Origin: Terebella lapidaria
Taxonomy: Eukaryota; Annelida; Polychaeta; Terebellida; Terebellidae
Reading direction: 5' to 3'
Length of the DNA: 64,000 bases
NCBI GenBank assembly: GCA_949152475.1
Contig: OX424563.1
Location: 13,799,001 to 13,863,000 of the forward strand
The number at the start of each line of letters is the position of its first letter. Position 1 is the stretch's first letter. The translations under genes were made by a program, and so were the position numbers. This document shows, in pieces, positions 27,572 through 39,645 of the stretch. Under the pieces are notes generated by a model. It searched no databases. It had not been told where the DNA came from and saw only the letters and a program-made list of their open reading frames with translations.

Positions 27572-30500
27572 CTACAATTAACTCGATTTAAGTTGCATAC
27601 TGCTGAAAAAGCCTGTCTCAGATTGATTATGATATACTTTATTGACATGATTATATTTTGCAAGCATAACTTGTGTTCTGTATTTTAAAGGTCATACCAA
27701 GACACAAAAAAGGGAAATAAGGAAAGTATACCAATTCATAGAACAAGGATGATTATATCAAACATTCACTTCGTATGGTTATATGGAAACATGAAACGAT
27801 CCTCTTTTGATGGACAGCTGTGGGATGAATAATGGTAACCTCAAGGTTATTCTACTGAATACTCACAGTCAGATTATTTACAAACTTGTCAGATGTATCA
27901 TGCATATTAAATAGCAAGGTGTCACCCAATTACATATATGGAAAGCCGACAAACTGATTAATTGATCGACATGTATATGATCGCGTCTACGCTAATGACA
28001 CTTTCAATGAGGTAATTTGCATATAGATTTACAATGTGTACGATAGCATCTCTGCATAGACATGATGAATATGTAGTTTCAGTCACTTAATAGTCATTTG
28101 CCAGTTGTTTTTTTCTTGGGTTCAGGGCCCAACTACCAGAGACGTGTGATTACTAATGGCAGGATAGATGACATGACATAACGTATTGTCACGTTGAAGA
28201 AGAAGCAACAACAATGTATATGTTTCACTGTATATCTCATATTCACCATGATCTGGAACAAACGTTGCATCATAGTGCATGCGAGGTCTTTCGGAAGAGT
28301 AGCAGATAATCTTAAACAGTGGCCAGAGATGTTTCACCTTTGTTTACAGATTAGTGTTATGTGCATGTCGAGTGATCGGTATTCAGTTCGGAGCAATAAC
28401 TTAATAAATTGTTGCAAAAATAACACCAGGAAACCAAGTCAAACACTGGTCGTCTCTACGTTTGAGGGCGTCCATAAATCCAGAGACCGTTGAAAGTGTA
28501 GGGTCTTCTTCGATACGTACTGATCTTTATCAAATGACTTTCTAATTATATCTGGATGACGGAGGATTTACTGCCGCTGACACGGGGTCGACACCCTCCT
28601 TCACTCGTAGAGGACAGGTGAAAATCAGGGCTGTTTTCCTGCAGCAGTGCGTGAGTTATCGAGTGTTTTCTATATTTGGGGCTAATGTCCAAAACAAGAC
28701 GTGTATTGGTAACAGTGACAAAGTCCCAGTAAAGTGCCACCGCCTCTATGCAGTTGTTCGTGGGATAATCATCTGATAAGCTTTTACGACATGTTTTTCC
28801 TATTCAACAGTAAACATAATTTCTTATTTTTTATCATTTATTTGATGGTAATAAAAGTCGAGTTGAGATTCTTCAATGTTATTATATATTTGATACAATT
28901 GTGGCTGTGTACGAGGCCTATGAAGCTTGTCAACGACTCGGCGTTACACACAATTTTTTGTAAAATATCGCGTTTTTGAAAACCAACATTCACAATTGCA
29001 CAATGTCACTAAATGGAATAATGCCATAGATGCCTCTAATGCTTTTGTGGAAAGCCACTCGTTGCTCGACTGCAGCTTTTGCTTTTTTTTGTGAGAAAAA
29101 AATAATCTTGAAAATGGATGAATGTAACTCAATAGGTGTAATTCTCTGACTATTTCGCAATAGCAAAATCTCTCTCGGTCTCTCTCCCTCTCGTGTACTC
29201 GGCTCAGATATCACTTAATCCCATTAGACCGATCGACATTTACTCTAATATCGTTCCCAGCTATTGTATCAATGCCATTAAAGGGCAAGACCAGTTTCTC
29301 CAGCGTTGTCATTCCCGTGGTACTGAGCATAGTTTCTCTAGATGCATCCATGGTTCGACAGCTCACAGCTTAATGGATGTGGGGATTGTCCCCCGACATA
29401 CCATCAATCAGAGATCAACTTACACTAATTATAACACGTTTAGGTAAACAAGTTGCCCTGACAAATAAGCTTCGATTTTTGCGTGGTGTCTCAAGGAAAT
29501 AGTCGTCCCCGCGTGCTCGCTCCAGCAATGAAGGTGGCGAATCTGGAGGAAGACTGCTTTGAAGTTCCTGGCCGCGGTCACTTCTCGCTCCGAGTCAATT
29601 TACATGCCATTTTGTCGTCCCGAGGAGAACTAAGTCGCCGGGTATTACGGTGGACACCGCGCTATTATACACGTTCATGATGAGTTTGTAAGCGTTTGAG
29701 AGGCTTCTCGAGTGCCTGAAAGTACAAAAATCACAAGACTGTTTATCATGTTTGTAAGCATAAACATCAAGTTATCTTTGCGGGGTGGCCGTATGTTTCA
29801 CTTGATGGACAGTCTGTATAATAACTCTGAGCTTGGCCCTTGAGAAAATGTGTTACCCGCATAATTCTTGTTTAAAAGTCAGGAACACCAGAAGAAAAAA
29901 ACTACTTGTGATAGCTAATTGGTCATTCAGTTCACTAGTGGAATATCGCATTTGGATTAACTTATTTAAGTGGAATAGAAGTACTTCAGGTAAATTTATT
30001 GGACATACTGCGACTTCATAATCTGTTTTCGTTTGTTTTGTCATGACTCCGGAGCTCTTGCTATCTATAAAATTGCACTCGTCCGTGCGATCTGCGACCT
30101 AGAAGAGAAGGTTGAAGCCTGTCGGGAGCGGTCCAGGAGACCTAGGTAGAAACATAAAACCCTGTGACGAACGCGTGTCAGAATGTAAAACCAACGGCCA
30201 ATATGTGCTCGTTACTTTGCCAGCCATCCCTGAAACACGAGTATAGAGTATAGACTTGGCTGGTTGATTTTGTGGTTGACCAGCGATCGTCCGGAATTTA
30301 CTACATGCAACAAAGATATAAACACTGTGGACATTTTTACCTGTAATTTTATTCGATGCGGACCTATAAGCTCGTTATTAATTCAGGTTGGAGAGGAAAC
30401 TTTTACACACTCTTCGCTTATGGTCTGCTCTAGTTCGGCGATGGAACACGTTCAGCAGCCACTTCGACGATGTTCCACGAATGAGAGTATTCTAGCATCC

Positions 30501-33215
30501 ATCCTGACAGACGGTAAAACTGACCAACACGGAGATACACACCAGATATCGGGTCTGGGAATTACTGTGGCAATACAAATCTACAAGTTTCTAAACCATT
30601 AAAGGGTAAATTATTGACCAATAAATATTGAAGTGAGTCGGTGAGTGGAACTATTAGACGAGCCCTGGCTCGTTTAACCGATCGTCAGATAGCCACATTG
30701 ATTAGACATACAGATTGCCCCTGGTCCGATCGTAGTAGGCAGAGATGTGGGCGAAGCGCGCGTCTGGCGAGGCAAACCCTTATCAATTGGTACGCCTCTT
30801 GCAAAGAAATGGATCTTGCGCGCATTACTTCCGCCTAGCAGTTGTCTTCAGATGTTCAACAAAGCTACGCGATATCAACGGCAAAGGAACACTTTGCCAA
30901 GGTCTTCCTTTCTGGACATGTCTGTCTGGCTATTTCGATCGAGAGCTAGAGAGATTGGGCACAATGAAGATATAAATACATAGATAGTCAGCCTGCAATT
31001 GTCTTTTCGTCGAGTTGCCGACCTTTGGCATTATTTGTCGAGTACACTCCAGTGGATGGATTGCCTCATTGTTTGATGCCATTCTCACTGTTGGCAATCT
31101 CTCGGACGATAGCAGATGGACGGCAGAAGCACAGCGAAATGTGACTGTCAATTTGGCGTCTCCTTGATATCATACAAATATAATTAGCGCGCTTGAAGGA
31201 GATTGCTGCTCTGTTTGCGGCTGGTCTGGGGACGGTGACGGTGGTCAGCCATGAGATGTGAGGAACAAGGCCGTGATAAGAGTCCCACGGAGCTGTCACT
31301 GGCTATCGGACGCAAATGGAATATTGTTCTTGGGAGCTACTGGCAGCCAAGATGTCATTGACAAAATGGGTGCTAAGAGACATCCATCATAACAAGCGGC
31401 GTCTTCACGCTTCTTGCATATGTTTGTGTTGGGAGTTTGATAATGGAACATCGCCTTTTGATAAGGTAGGTGTCTCTAATGACGAATTTCTCGGGAACCT
31501 ATAGGGGTCGTGGTCTTTTGAAATGAGCGCTGGGTTTGATTGAGTGGAAAAGAAGCGGAACCGCAAAGTTGTGTCATCTATAAATACGTTGTCGCACTTT
31601 TGGCGTTTTCATTCTTCCGGGACCTCAGACCGTGAGAAGTTTTGCTGAATTTGCCCTAATACCGCGTGTTTCCAGTGCATTCGTTGTATGTTTCACGCGA
31701 TTCTTTACCATTGGTGAGACAACGATGAAATGCTTGAAATTAATATATGAAAGGATTGTGCTCCCATCATTCATCACTGTCTATTCCTTATGGCGGAAGC
31801 ATCTGTCGGTTTTACTTGTCGCGGCAACGTTGTTGAGTCATTTGCCTACAACGTGACATCGTGTATGCTGGATTGCTTTGAAATTTATGCATTTGTACGT
31901 GCGCTGTTAGCCACACAATCAGTCAAAGTTCCTGATTCTTACGCAAATAGTGGACCTTACAACGGGAGTTAAGTGAGGAGAATAGGATATGGAGATGTAA
32001 GTATGACAATATGACAGTGTTACGTATTGTACAATTCATTTAAAGGCTATACGTGTATACGACAATGTTTCGGGCTACATTTTGTGTATCAGGCTGAAGT
32101 CTTGTCGTGTTATTTGCCTGGGACATCGCGAACACGTGGATCTTGCTTGAGAAGCTATTGATATCACTTAACAATTGTCGAGTGTAGGGTATACAGGTGT
32201 AATTATTGTTTTGTCATGTTGTATTGAATTGTCAAGTGACTCTTGCTTCGCGCGAGGATATAAGAACGGCTTGAAGGTAAATGTATTGATTAATATAGGT
32301 GGGGGTGATACTTAAATTACGATATTTCAAGGGTTGCACTCTTGTTTGCTTAGCAGATAGTGCGCCATATCTGAGAACAAATACCGATGTATAGAAGTGA
32401 TAGCGTTAGGCTGGGACTGGAGTGTTATGTCAACGTAGGCATGCGGCTAAACACAGCAAGGCTCTGTAAGTGTTCTGTATACTGGTAGATTAAATAGCCA
32501 TAAATAATGCCAACATGACATCATGTGCATTATTATATACTGTGACCCGTGTGTGCTATTTTAAGTTCAAAAGATAAAATGTCATTTGTCTTCTTTCTGT
32601 GGAAAATCGGCGGAAATAATGTCTGCAAACCTGGTGGCCTCTACAAGTGTTCTGTATAATACAAAAGCTGATATCATGATCACTAACATATTGGATTCAG
32701 CTTGCGGTAACTATTTCAACTCACGAGGGTCAAATTCTGATTAGTCCTTGTTAACTTCCTTTACAAATATGGCAGAAAAAAACGTGCCTCAAAACCTAGA
32801 CCAACATTTCAAGAAAGACAAATATTTTACATATCCAGAGCCGGTGCGTAAATCAATAAAGATGAATCGATGCACACATGTTATCTTGCTCGTTACATGT
32901 CTCCAAGCGTACTAAAGACACTTATCCTCCTATCTTCTAATCCATTTGGTATTTTCCTATTTGCATAAGAAACAGAAGTAGGGCAATAAAAAAACGACAT
33001 GTCCCTGCTCACGATTGTGGGAACAAATTATAATATTTATGGGTGTGATGATTATTTTTATTAGGGAGGGAACGACAAAAGTCGTAATTTTAGGGTGCTC
33101 ATCGTACAAATGGAACGGTCATATTTAGCGGACTGCGGCCACTTGCGTTATCGGAGCATAGTATCCCTATTGCTAATTAGCGGACTGCCAAACGGCCCGA
33201 AAACTCATAAATTGA
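27572..33215. other. non-coding stretch, no gene recognised
   Basis: This stretch is AT-rich to about 29.4 kb, then somewhat richer in GC to about 31.6 kb. Short frames here begin mostly with TTG, CTG or GTG and show no family features. A pyrimidine-rich run occurs near 29170-29195. I saw no transposon termini. Confidence 0.55.
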
Positions 33216-33223
33216 TATATAAG
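33216..33223 (+). promoter_or_regulatory. TATA-box-like site
   Basis: TATATAAG is followed about 25 bases later by CAGACAG, a possible initiator, and 153 bases later by an ATG in good context (33376). The local sequence is GC-richer than its surroundings. TATATAAG is common by chance in AT-rich DNA, so this is only a candidate promoter for the small frame downstream or for the receptor gene. Confidence 0.2.
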
Positions 33224-33375
33224 GACACTCACATCCAGGCAGACAGATGATTTATGGGCAAGAATTAACGTCGGCAAGAAATACGACATCAATAATTATA
33301 TCGTCACCTGAGTAAAAGCCGCATCACTGCTGGTTTTTGCTGTCTGCAGACGAAGGAATCACGGTGGTCGCTAAG

Positions 33376-33465
33376 ATGTCGGGTTATGGACCGGCTTACG
33401 GCACGAAGCTTGATGTATCGTCTGATGCCGGAGATGTCACATATTCATCTCCGTGGGATCGCGTG
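33376..33465 (+). CDS. candidate first coding exon (30 codons), gene unknown
   Basis: An ATG with A at -3 opens a short frame beginning MSGYGPAYGTKLDVSSD and continuing through TYSSPWDRV. It is followed immediately by a donor-like GTACGT at 33466, which would leave phase 0. Without splicing the frame ends at 33495. A pyrimidine-rich acceptor-like tract ending in CAG at 33349 lies just upstream. Composition is protein-like and GC-richer than the flanks. I do not recognise the peptide. Joining it to the visible receptor acceptor candidate at 38279 would be out of phase, so it may belong to another gene or be chance. Confidence 0.22.
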
Positions 33466-33495
33466 GTACGTTCTCGCCACCGGACTGAGTTATAG

Positions 33496-36480
33496 TCATG
33501 AGGTCAAGGGTACAGAATGCGGCGGCGAATGTTGACGACCGCAGGCGTCCAAAGGTGCGAGTGGACGCGGGCGCGTCTTGCATGGGGGATCAAATGACAA
33601 TGGCCTGGCATATATAAAACTGTTGTTTGTTTCACAATGACATGCATATGGCAATGACTTGTTTAGTGTTATTTCCACCCACACAGATGTCAACTAAATT
33701 GTCTCATCTGCTATCTACATATAAGAATATTGGAATCCAATCCATTTGATATTAATTTCATTTATTTAACACACGGCCTATTAAGCTTGATAGAGCTATA
33801 AGACATCTTGCTTTATACGTATTAGACCATGCTAACCGAAACATTCCCATAGGACAGGAAGAATTAAGTTGCCCTGGAAACACAAAAATCAAGGTTGCCT
33901 CCGTAAACTTCAGCAGCAATCAGATCAACGCGACTCAATTTTGAGCGTCGATCTATCTTGGCTGACTGTTTATCTGCGCCTCGTTCTGTCAGCGCGACCA
34001 CCATGAAGGAAGCGACTTTTGCTTCCCACTACCTCCCCGTGGATAAACAATCGTCCCTGATATATCATCGTTCATAACGTCTTCGATATCTCGGTATAGA
34101 ACAAAAGACAACAAGAGGAAAGCGATCGCTTTGTACTTCGCGGCGATATCAGACAATTTGAAAGTTGTCGGACGTAGTCTATTGTGTTGTCAATTGAGCT
34201 GTATTAGCTTTGAAGGTTGTTCCTTGAGGAGCCGAAGACGATCGGGATTTATTGCATTTTAAACTCATCGGGATGTTGTAGTGGATAACATCGCGCGCCC
34301 CTCCCAGTTCTTAAATCTTCCGGACAAATACATATATCAGGGTATGATTTATTGCGTGTCCCGGGGAGGCGCTAGGCGAGGGGAGGGAACCGGGAACCCG
34401 GTATGTCCCAGTGTCTCCCACGCCGAGATAAGCCAGGCGATAACGGTGATTAATGCCCCCGCGCGCGCTAACTTGTGATCAATTGTCACTGGGTGTTACA
34501 CGTGTATGGTCGCCCGAGTTCTGATCAATCAGTCCCGAATCTCGCGGCATTTTAGGAAAAAATCTTATGACCCCGACTCCTCTTCAAGAAATGCTCCATC
34601 CGCCCGCCACTCAGCCAGCCTAGGATGAGAAGTCACCACGCCTCCTCGGAGATGGGTCTGGGTGCAGAGGAGTAGCGTCGGGGGAACGAGCGGCCTATTG
34701 TTCTAAAGTGCTGAAGGTTTTTATGAAGAACGGCCACTTGGAGTACTGCCCTTGGTCTCCATTGAGAAGTACATCTGTGTATTGGGGATATGCTCCCGTC
34801 GGAAATATACAGTAACAATAGATGCATCTAAGAATAGCTACAGAACACATTGGTGGAAGGATTCCTGTCCGTTCAGCTTTTACAGCACCGGAAAGTTTCA
34901 ATGATTTTTTTTATACCATCTTTATCATATTTTTGCATGAGATAGGTGCCCTAGAGAAAACATCTTTGCATGGCGTGGTGCAAATAGGACAGATCGATGT
35001 ATGTTTTGCCGTGGTGATTTTATTGTGTTTACAATAACATGCCGACAGACCTCGTCTTATGCAAGCGCGGTCCCGGAGGAATGAAGAGATGGGTACGGGG
35101 CTGAGAGATCATCCAACACGTGTCGCGAGAGATGGAGCGTTATATCTAGGTAGCTTTGTGCGGGCAATGCCGCGCCGAAAAAATAATACAGAAAAGAACA
35201 GAAACTCTAATCGTTCTTATCGTAAACTTTGCTTGGTCGAGAACAGGATTTCAAAGCACCGAGATTAATAACCCCGTGGGATAATGCACGCGGGTTATTT
35301 TGGGCAGTGGGATATCTGTAAATAAAGAAGGAATGAGCCACGAGCGGCCTTGTCGGACAAGTACCATCCCTAGGAAGCGCTCTCATCTGCATTCCCGTCC
35401 TCGGAAAAAGTGTTTGCAGAGTTTTCCGGAACAAAGCACGTATTAATGGCTATACCGCAGATGAGTCACCATGGAAAATTAACTGACCGACTTTTCAATT
35501 ATATACGTGTGGCTCTATATACAATATAGATTTTGTGAACACATAATTGTGGGATGGACAATATTTTTGTTGAAGTTCGTTCTAGTTACAACCAATTTAA
35601 TGTACATGTATAACAATATATGTGTGATTAGTGCTCAGTATAGTGGCATGTTGCAAATGATTGTATGATATACCCATCGTAGTGAATCTAATCTCCTGAG
35701 CTTCTCGAAAAGCACCCACATATTTTATTGTCACAACTGTTATCATCTTGGCCGTGTCGCTAATCCGCTGAATCCTCGTTGGCGCACGGGGGAGAAAAAA
35801 TCGCGATATTCATTACCCTTGGTGCCAATGCGGGGTCGCGGCGCCCCTCCGGACTTGTTATCGCACCCCTGCCCCTCCCCTCCCCCGCCTTCCGTCGTTC
35901 TGGGACACGGCGCCCCACACCCCAACCAGCCACTGACCCGCTCCTAATGCATCAGACACCGCATCCCCGGAACACGGGTCCCCACGAAGGCCGTGTCGCC
36001 CCGGCCCTTGCCGCGACAAAGTAGAAGTCATGTTCCATGCCTCGCACAAGTCAATTGGAGGGGCATGTCTTCAACGGAAGCAATAAGCTGCGCTTCCGAT
36101 ATATCCCCCGTCGGGGCTAAATTGAAACCGCTTCTCTCCAACTCGGGACGATTTTTGCTAGACAATTCATACGCGTGACAGCACGAGACAGGAATTGGTG
36201 ACTCCCATTAGAAAAAACCCCGGAACATTTGAGATCGTTCATGCTTGTTTTTTTGTGTCCCATCCAGTATTGCAGTGTCCGTTTGTGATAGTCACTATTG
36301 GACAGGAGATATATCCGCTAGAGTTGTAGCAGTGGGACATCACTCGGCCGCTCGCTCGCTGTCGGAGTGCCGGAGACACTGACTCAACCCGGGCGACTTT
36401 CTGTCCGTGCTACTGGTGCCCAAAACAGAGACTTCTCTTTGTTTTGGATCCCTTCCTTTTTTGCTCCAAACCCTCCCTCT
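33496..36480. promoter_or_regulatory. GC- and CpG-rich region upstream of the receptor
   Basis: Base composition changes from AT-rich to patchily GC-rich (for example 34340-34460 and 35770-36010) with frequent CpG. Frames seen here on both strands overlap each other and lack family features. A role as promoter or enhancer DNA, or as 5' leader exons of the receptor, is inferred only from composition and position. Confidence 0.3.
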
Positions 36481-36495
36481 GCCCCTCTCTCTCAG

Positions 36496-36718
36496 TATGG
36501 AACCGGACATTGACAAACAGACCATGGCTTCTCACTCCAACCCAAAACATCCGACAACTGACAAGGATAAGGACTCTTTTATTAAATCAGTCGTCCCTGT
36601 AACTAGTTCAAGTGGAATTGCTCGTTTTCTACCCATGGTTCGTAAAGCAGGGATTGTTCTGAATGGAGGAACATCGTACATCACAATAATCCATCCAAAT
36701 TTACAGCAAATATTATAA
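36496..36718 (+). CDS. candidate exon after a strong splice-acceptor-like tract
   Basis: A long pyrimidine run ends in CTCTCTCTCAG at 36495, one of the best acceptor-like sequences in the window. One base later an ATG (36497) opens a 73-codon frame starting MEPDIDKQTMASHSNPKH. The first ~35 residues are hydrophilic; beyond that the composition drifts to ordinary AT-rich DNA, and a GTAACT donor-like site lies at about 36599. No family is recognised. It could be a leader exon, part of another gene, or chance. Confidence 0.18.
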
Positions 36719-37042
36719 ATTTTGCTTCTAGGAACTTGATATGTAGGCCAACATGTAAAAATGATGTATGCAATTGCATCACATCGAACATCGTAGTTGT
36801 GCATCAATTCTGTGTGGCCTATAAACTGATACATTTATGTGGCCTGTTGGGGGGAAATCACTGTATGGTTTTGCTCAACTCTTGAGCTTAACACGCTGCA
36901 ATGATAGCTGATGACAAATTTTAGAAGCAATATATTTCTCTTGCAGGGATATTCTTGTGTGCATACAATTAATATTGCTAGACGTCTAATGAAACTGTCA
37001 AGGAAATTCCCGTATCTATTAAGTGCGTTGCTTCCCAACGGA

Positions 37043-37062
37043 CAGAGAGAGAGAGAGAGGTG
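37043..37062. repeat. GA dinucleotide microsatellite
   Basis: A run of about nine GA repeats lies upstream of the receptor. GA runs occur in many animal promoter regions, but no function is implied here. Confidence 0.7.
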
Positions 37063-38249
37063 TCGACGTGAAATATCATGCACATAACTGTTATATTTGG
37101 CAGAAACCCCCGCGAAAAAAGAAGACATATCGTCATAACCTTAATTCCCCGTCTTTGAAACGCCCTGGATAGTATTTTGTCATTTGGCTGGTTTCTTCTC
37201 CGTTCCACATCTTCCTTTGAACTTGATAAATGTCATTATAAAACCTCGCACACAAAATTATTATCTCGCCTGACGAAAGACCCACAAGAAAAGACAAAAT
37301 GTTCTAATACCCTCGTTCTTTCCCTGTCGTTCCAGATGGCCAATGGTTTGACGAGCATCACTCAGCTTAGGCTGTGGAATCGACGCTCGCAGGTCTCCTA
37401 ACACAGACACGCCAAATGATAATCAGATTGGAGTACATAGCCCTGAGCCGATTTGATTACAGACTACCAATTAGCGGACGAAGACGCCCATAATGGCCAG
37501 TTGACGTTTGGTGAAGTGACACCGCAATCCTTTCTCGCAGGCTGCTTGGATACTCGGCGTGTTTTTGGTAGCTGATCTCTCCTACACACATAACAACGCT
37601 CCAGCCGTACAAATCCCAGCAGCCCAAAGTACCAAGGGAAGCAAGGGCAGAGACCGACTCCCGGAAAACAATAGGATACTCTCATCTCTCTTCCTCTCGC
37701 CTCTCCAGCGAGCCTTGATCCTAACCGTTCGAGTGTTTGGGGCCCCACCCCGTCCGCACGCGTGCTACAAGAGGAAGTCAACTCGGGAATTTTCGCTGAT
37801 GTCCCAAGTTTGTCGGGAGTCCCACGGGGCCCCTGTTGAGACGATGAGCTGGCTCCCGGACGTCTCCCAAGGTCGTAAGCAGCCCAGGACTCGGCCGTCA
37901 TATGTCTGACAAGCGCTGACGGATTGTCGGCGAGTAGTGCGCGGACACGGCGGCCAAACTCATGTTATTAGGCTAATTGTTCTGTGGGATCCACCGGCGA
38001 CCCCCAAGAGAAGGGAGCTGTCGCTGTCTTCGGCGACAGTTTGCTGAATCTGTGGACTGACGCTTGATCAAAACTCAACGCCGGAATAATATAACCAATT
38101 ACGTATACGTCTCGTCTGGCAGACGGAAAGAACAGCCATTTTTGTTATACCAGGATGGGATACTTTGGCAGCGGATTTAGCGTGTTTGTATAGTTGATTT
38201 TCATTGCCACGCCGAAAAACGCAGCGTAAGTGGCAAACATACTGGCGTG

Positions 38250-38288
38250 ATGGGGCTATTTGTATTTGTGTGGCGACAGCATCATTAG
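38250..38288 (+). promoter_or_regulatory. short upstream ORF before the receptor start
   Basis: An ATG in strong context (G at -3, G at +4) starts a 12-codon frame ending in TAG at 38286-38288, only 22 bases before the receptor ATG and in another frame. If this stretch is in the mature mRNA, ribosomes would meet this frame first and would have to leak past it or reinitiate, which usually lowers and regulates receptor translation. Whether it is transcribed is not shown. A perfect GTAAGT donor-like sequence at 38226-38231 and a weak acceptor-like CAG at 38277-38279 leave room for splicing that would remove it. Confidence 0.4.
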
Positions 38289-38310
38289 TCCCGAGTGGAA
38301 AGCGGGGGAG

Positions 38311-39645
38311 ATGGAGGAAGTAATAACTACGTACCCGCTGGCGGACGGACTCAGCGACAGTGACTACTATGACAGCGGAACCTACTCGAACCAGAGCATG
38401 TCACCGCTGGATTACCTCTACGGTGACGAGAACTCAACCTTCAACAGCTCGGCTTTTCCCGCGGACGTGGCGAGTCAACAGTCCCTGGCGCTGACAATAT
38501 TCAAGACCATAGCCTTTTGCACTGTGATGGTCTCTGCCGTCTTCGGAAATCTTCTCGTAATTATCAGTGTCTTCCGGAATGAGAAGTTGCGGATTATCGC
38601 CAATAGTTTCATAGTGTCGCTGGCATTCGCGGATCTGCTAGTGGCCCTCCTTGTGATGCCATTCAGTGCGTCCATCGATATCGCCGGGCGCTGGGTTTTT
38701 GGCACTGTGACTTGTGACATATTCAACGCCAACGATGTTCTATTCTCAACGGCTTCCTTGCTGCATCTATGCTGCATCAGCATGGACCGCTATATTGCTA
38801 TTACTGATCCCTTCCATTACGTCTTCAGAATGACCCGCCGGAGGGTGGCTATCATGCTGAGCTGCGCCTGGGGAGCGTCCGCGCTGATATCGCACGTTCC
38901 CATCCACATGGGCTGGTACACGACCGCCGAGCAACGCGACACGCTTAAAAACAACGAGGACCAATGTACTTTCATAGTGAACAAAATTTACGGCATCATA
39001 TCGTCGACCATATCATTTTGGACGCCTACCTTCATCATGGTGTTCACGTACATGAAAATATTCATCGAAGCACGTCGACAGGAACGTCATATGGTGCAGC
39101 AGAGTACAGGGATCGGTGGCGTGCGTAATGGAGGTCCCTCGCACAACAACCGTAACGGCTCCTGTCAGTCTGACAACAGCCACCTCATCCGCGAGCAGAA
39201 ACAGCGCAAGAAGGAGAACAAGGCGGCAAGGACTCTCGGAATCTTGATGGGGTGTTTTCTCTTCTGTTGGTTGCCGTTCTTTATTTGGTACGTGGCGACA
39301 ACCATGTGCGGAGACAAGTGTCGCACGCCACCAGAGGTTGTGACCTTTCTCTTCTGGCTGGGGTACACCAACTCGGCCCTTAACCCTGTGATATACGCGT
39401 GCTTCAACAGAGACTTCCGCAATGCCTTCAAGAGACTCCTCGGCTGTCACCGCGTCAAGTGCAGGTGCCCGATGCTGCGGTCAGCTGGCAGCTCGGAAGG
39501 CGCGTCGCTCTCCAACACCAACTTCACGGAGCTGCCGTGTCGACAGGTGACGACGAGTAGCCGCTCGAGCGTCAGTAGCAGCCCGCGGCGACCCTCCACT
39601 TCCCGGCGGTCATACGAGGCGGTCCACACCAACGACCTGCCCTAG
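38311..39645 (+). CDS. beta-type octopamine receptor (class A amine GPCR), single exon
   Basis: This encodes a 444-residue plasma-membrane receptor that should bind a biogenic amine and, as known for the beta-octopamine family, couple through Gs to raise cAMP. Seven helices are visible at about 61-87, 98-121, 133-159, 179-198, 227-250, 307-330 and 342-364. Class A landmarks: N80 (1.50), D108 (2.50), C135-C219 disulfide, D142 (3.32, the amine anchor), DRY 159-161, W187, serines S231, S232 and S235 (5.42, 5.43, 5.46, the phenol contacts), CWLP 319-322 followed by FF, and NPVIY 358-362. FSTASLLHLCCISMDRY and GWYTT are typical of beta-octopamine receptors rather than dopamine or vertebrate adrenergic ones. 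The N-tail has glycosylation sites at N27, N41 and N45. The C-tail has cysteines 379, 384 and 386 for palmitoylation and two RRxS-type sites (426-434). The open frame begins at 38251, but the upstream in-frame codon at 38260 is TTG, so the first ATG is used. Looks intact. Confidence 0.93.
   Translation: MEEVITTYPLADGLSDSDYYDSGTYSNQSMSPLDYLYGDENSTFNSSAFPADVASQQSLALTIFKTIAFCTVMVSAVFGNLLVIISVFRNEKLRIIANSFIVSLAFADLLVALLVMPFSASIDIAGRWVFGTVTCDIFNANDVLFSTASLLHLCCISMDRYIAITDPFHYVFRMTRRRVAIMLSCAWGASALISHVPIHMGWYTTAEQRDTLKNNEDQCTFIVNKIYGIISSTISFWTPTFIMVFTYMKIFIEARRQERHMVQQSTGIGGVRNGGPSHNNRNGSCQSDNSHLIREQKQRKKENKAARTLGILMGCFLFCWLPFFIWYVATTMCGDKCRTPPEVVTFLFWLGYTNSALNPVIYACFNRDFRNAFKRLLGCHRVKCRCPMLRSAGSSEGASLSNTNFTELPCRQVTTSSRSSVSSSPRRPSTSRRSYEAVHTNDLP

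Noticed and set aside
37464-37901. 145-codon minus-strand frame upstream of the receptor
   Set aside because: It lies in GC-rich DNA where stop codons are scarce, overlaps a plus-strand frame of similar length, and shows no domain or family motif.
38260-38310. Seventeen extra N-terminal residues on the receptor
   Set aside because: The codon at 38260 is TTG and the in-frame stop TGA lies at 38248-38250; the first ATG is 38311, so the extension has no eukaryotic start.
39013-39450. 145-codon minus-strand frame inside the receptor CDS
   Set aside because: It is a shadow of the receptor coding sequence.
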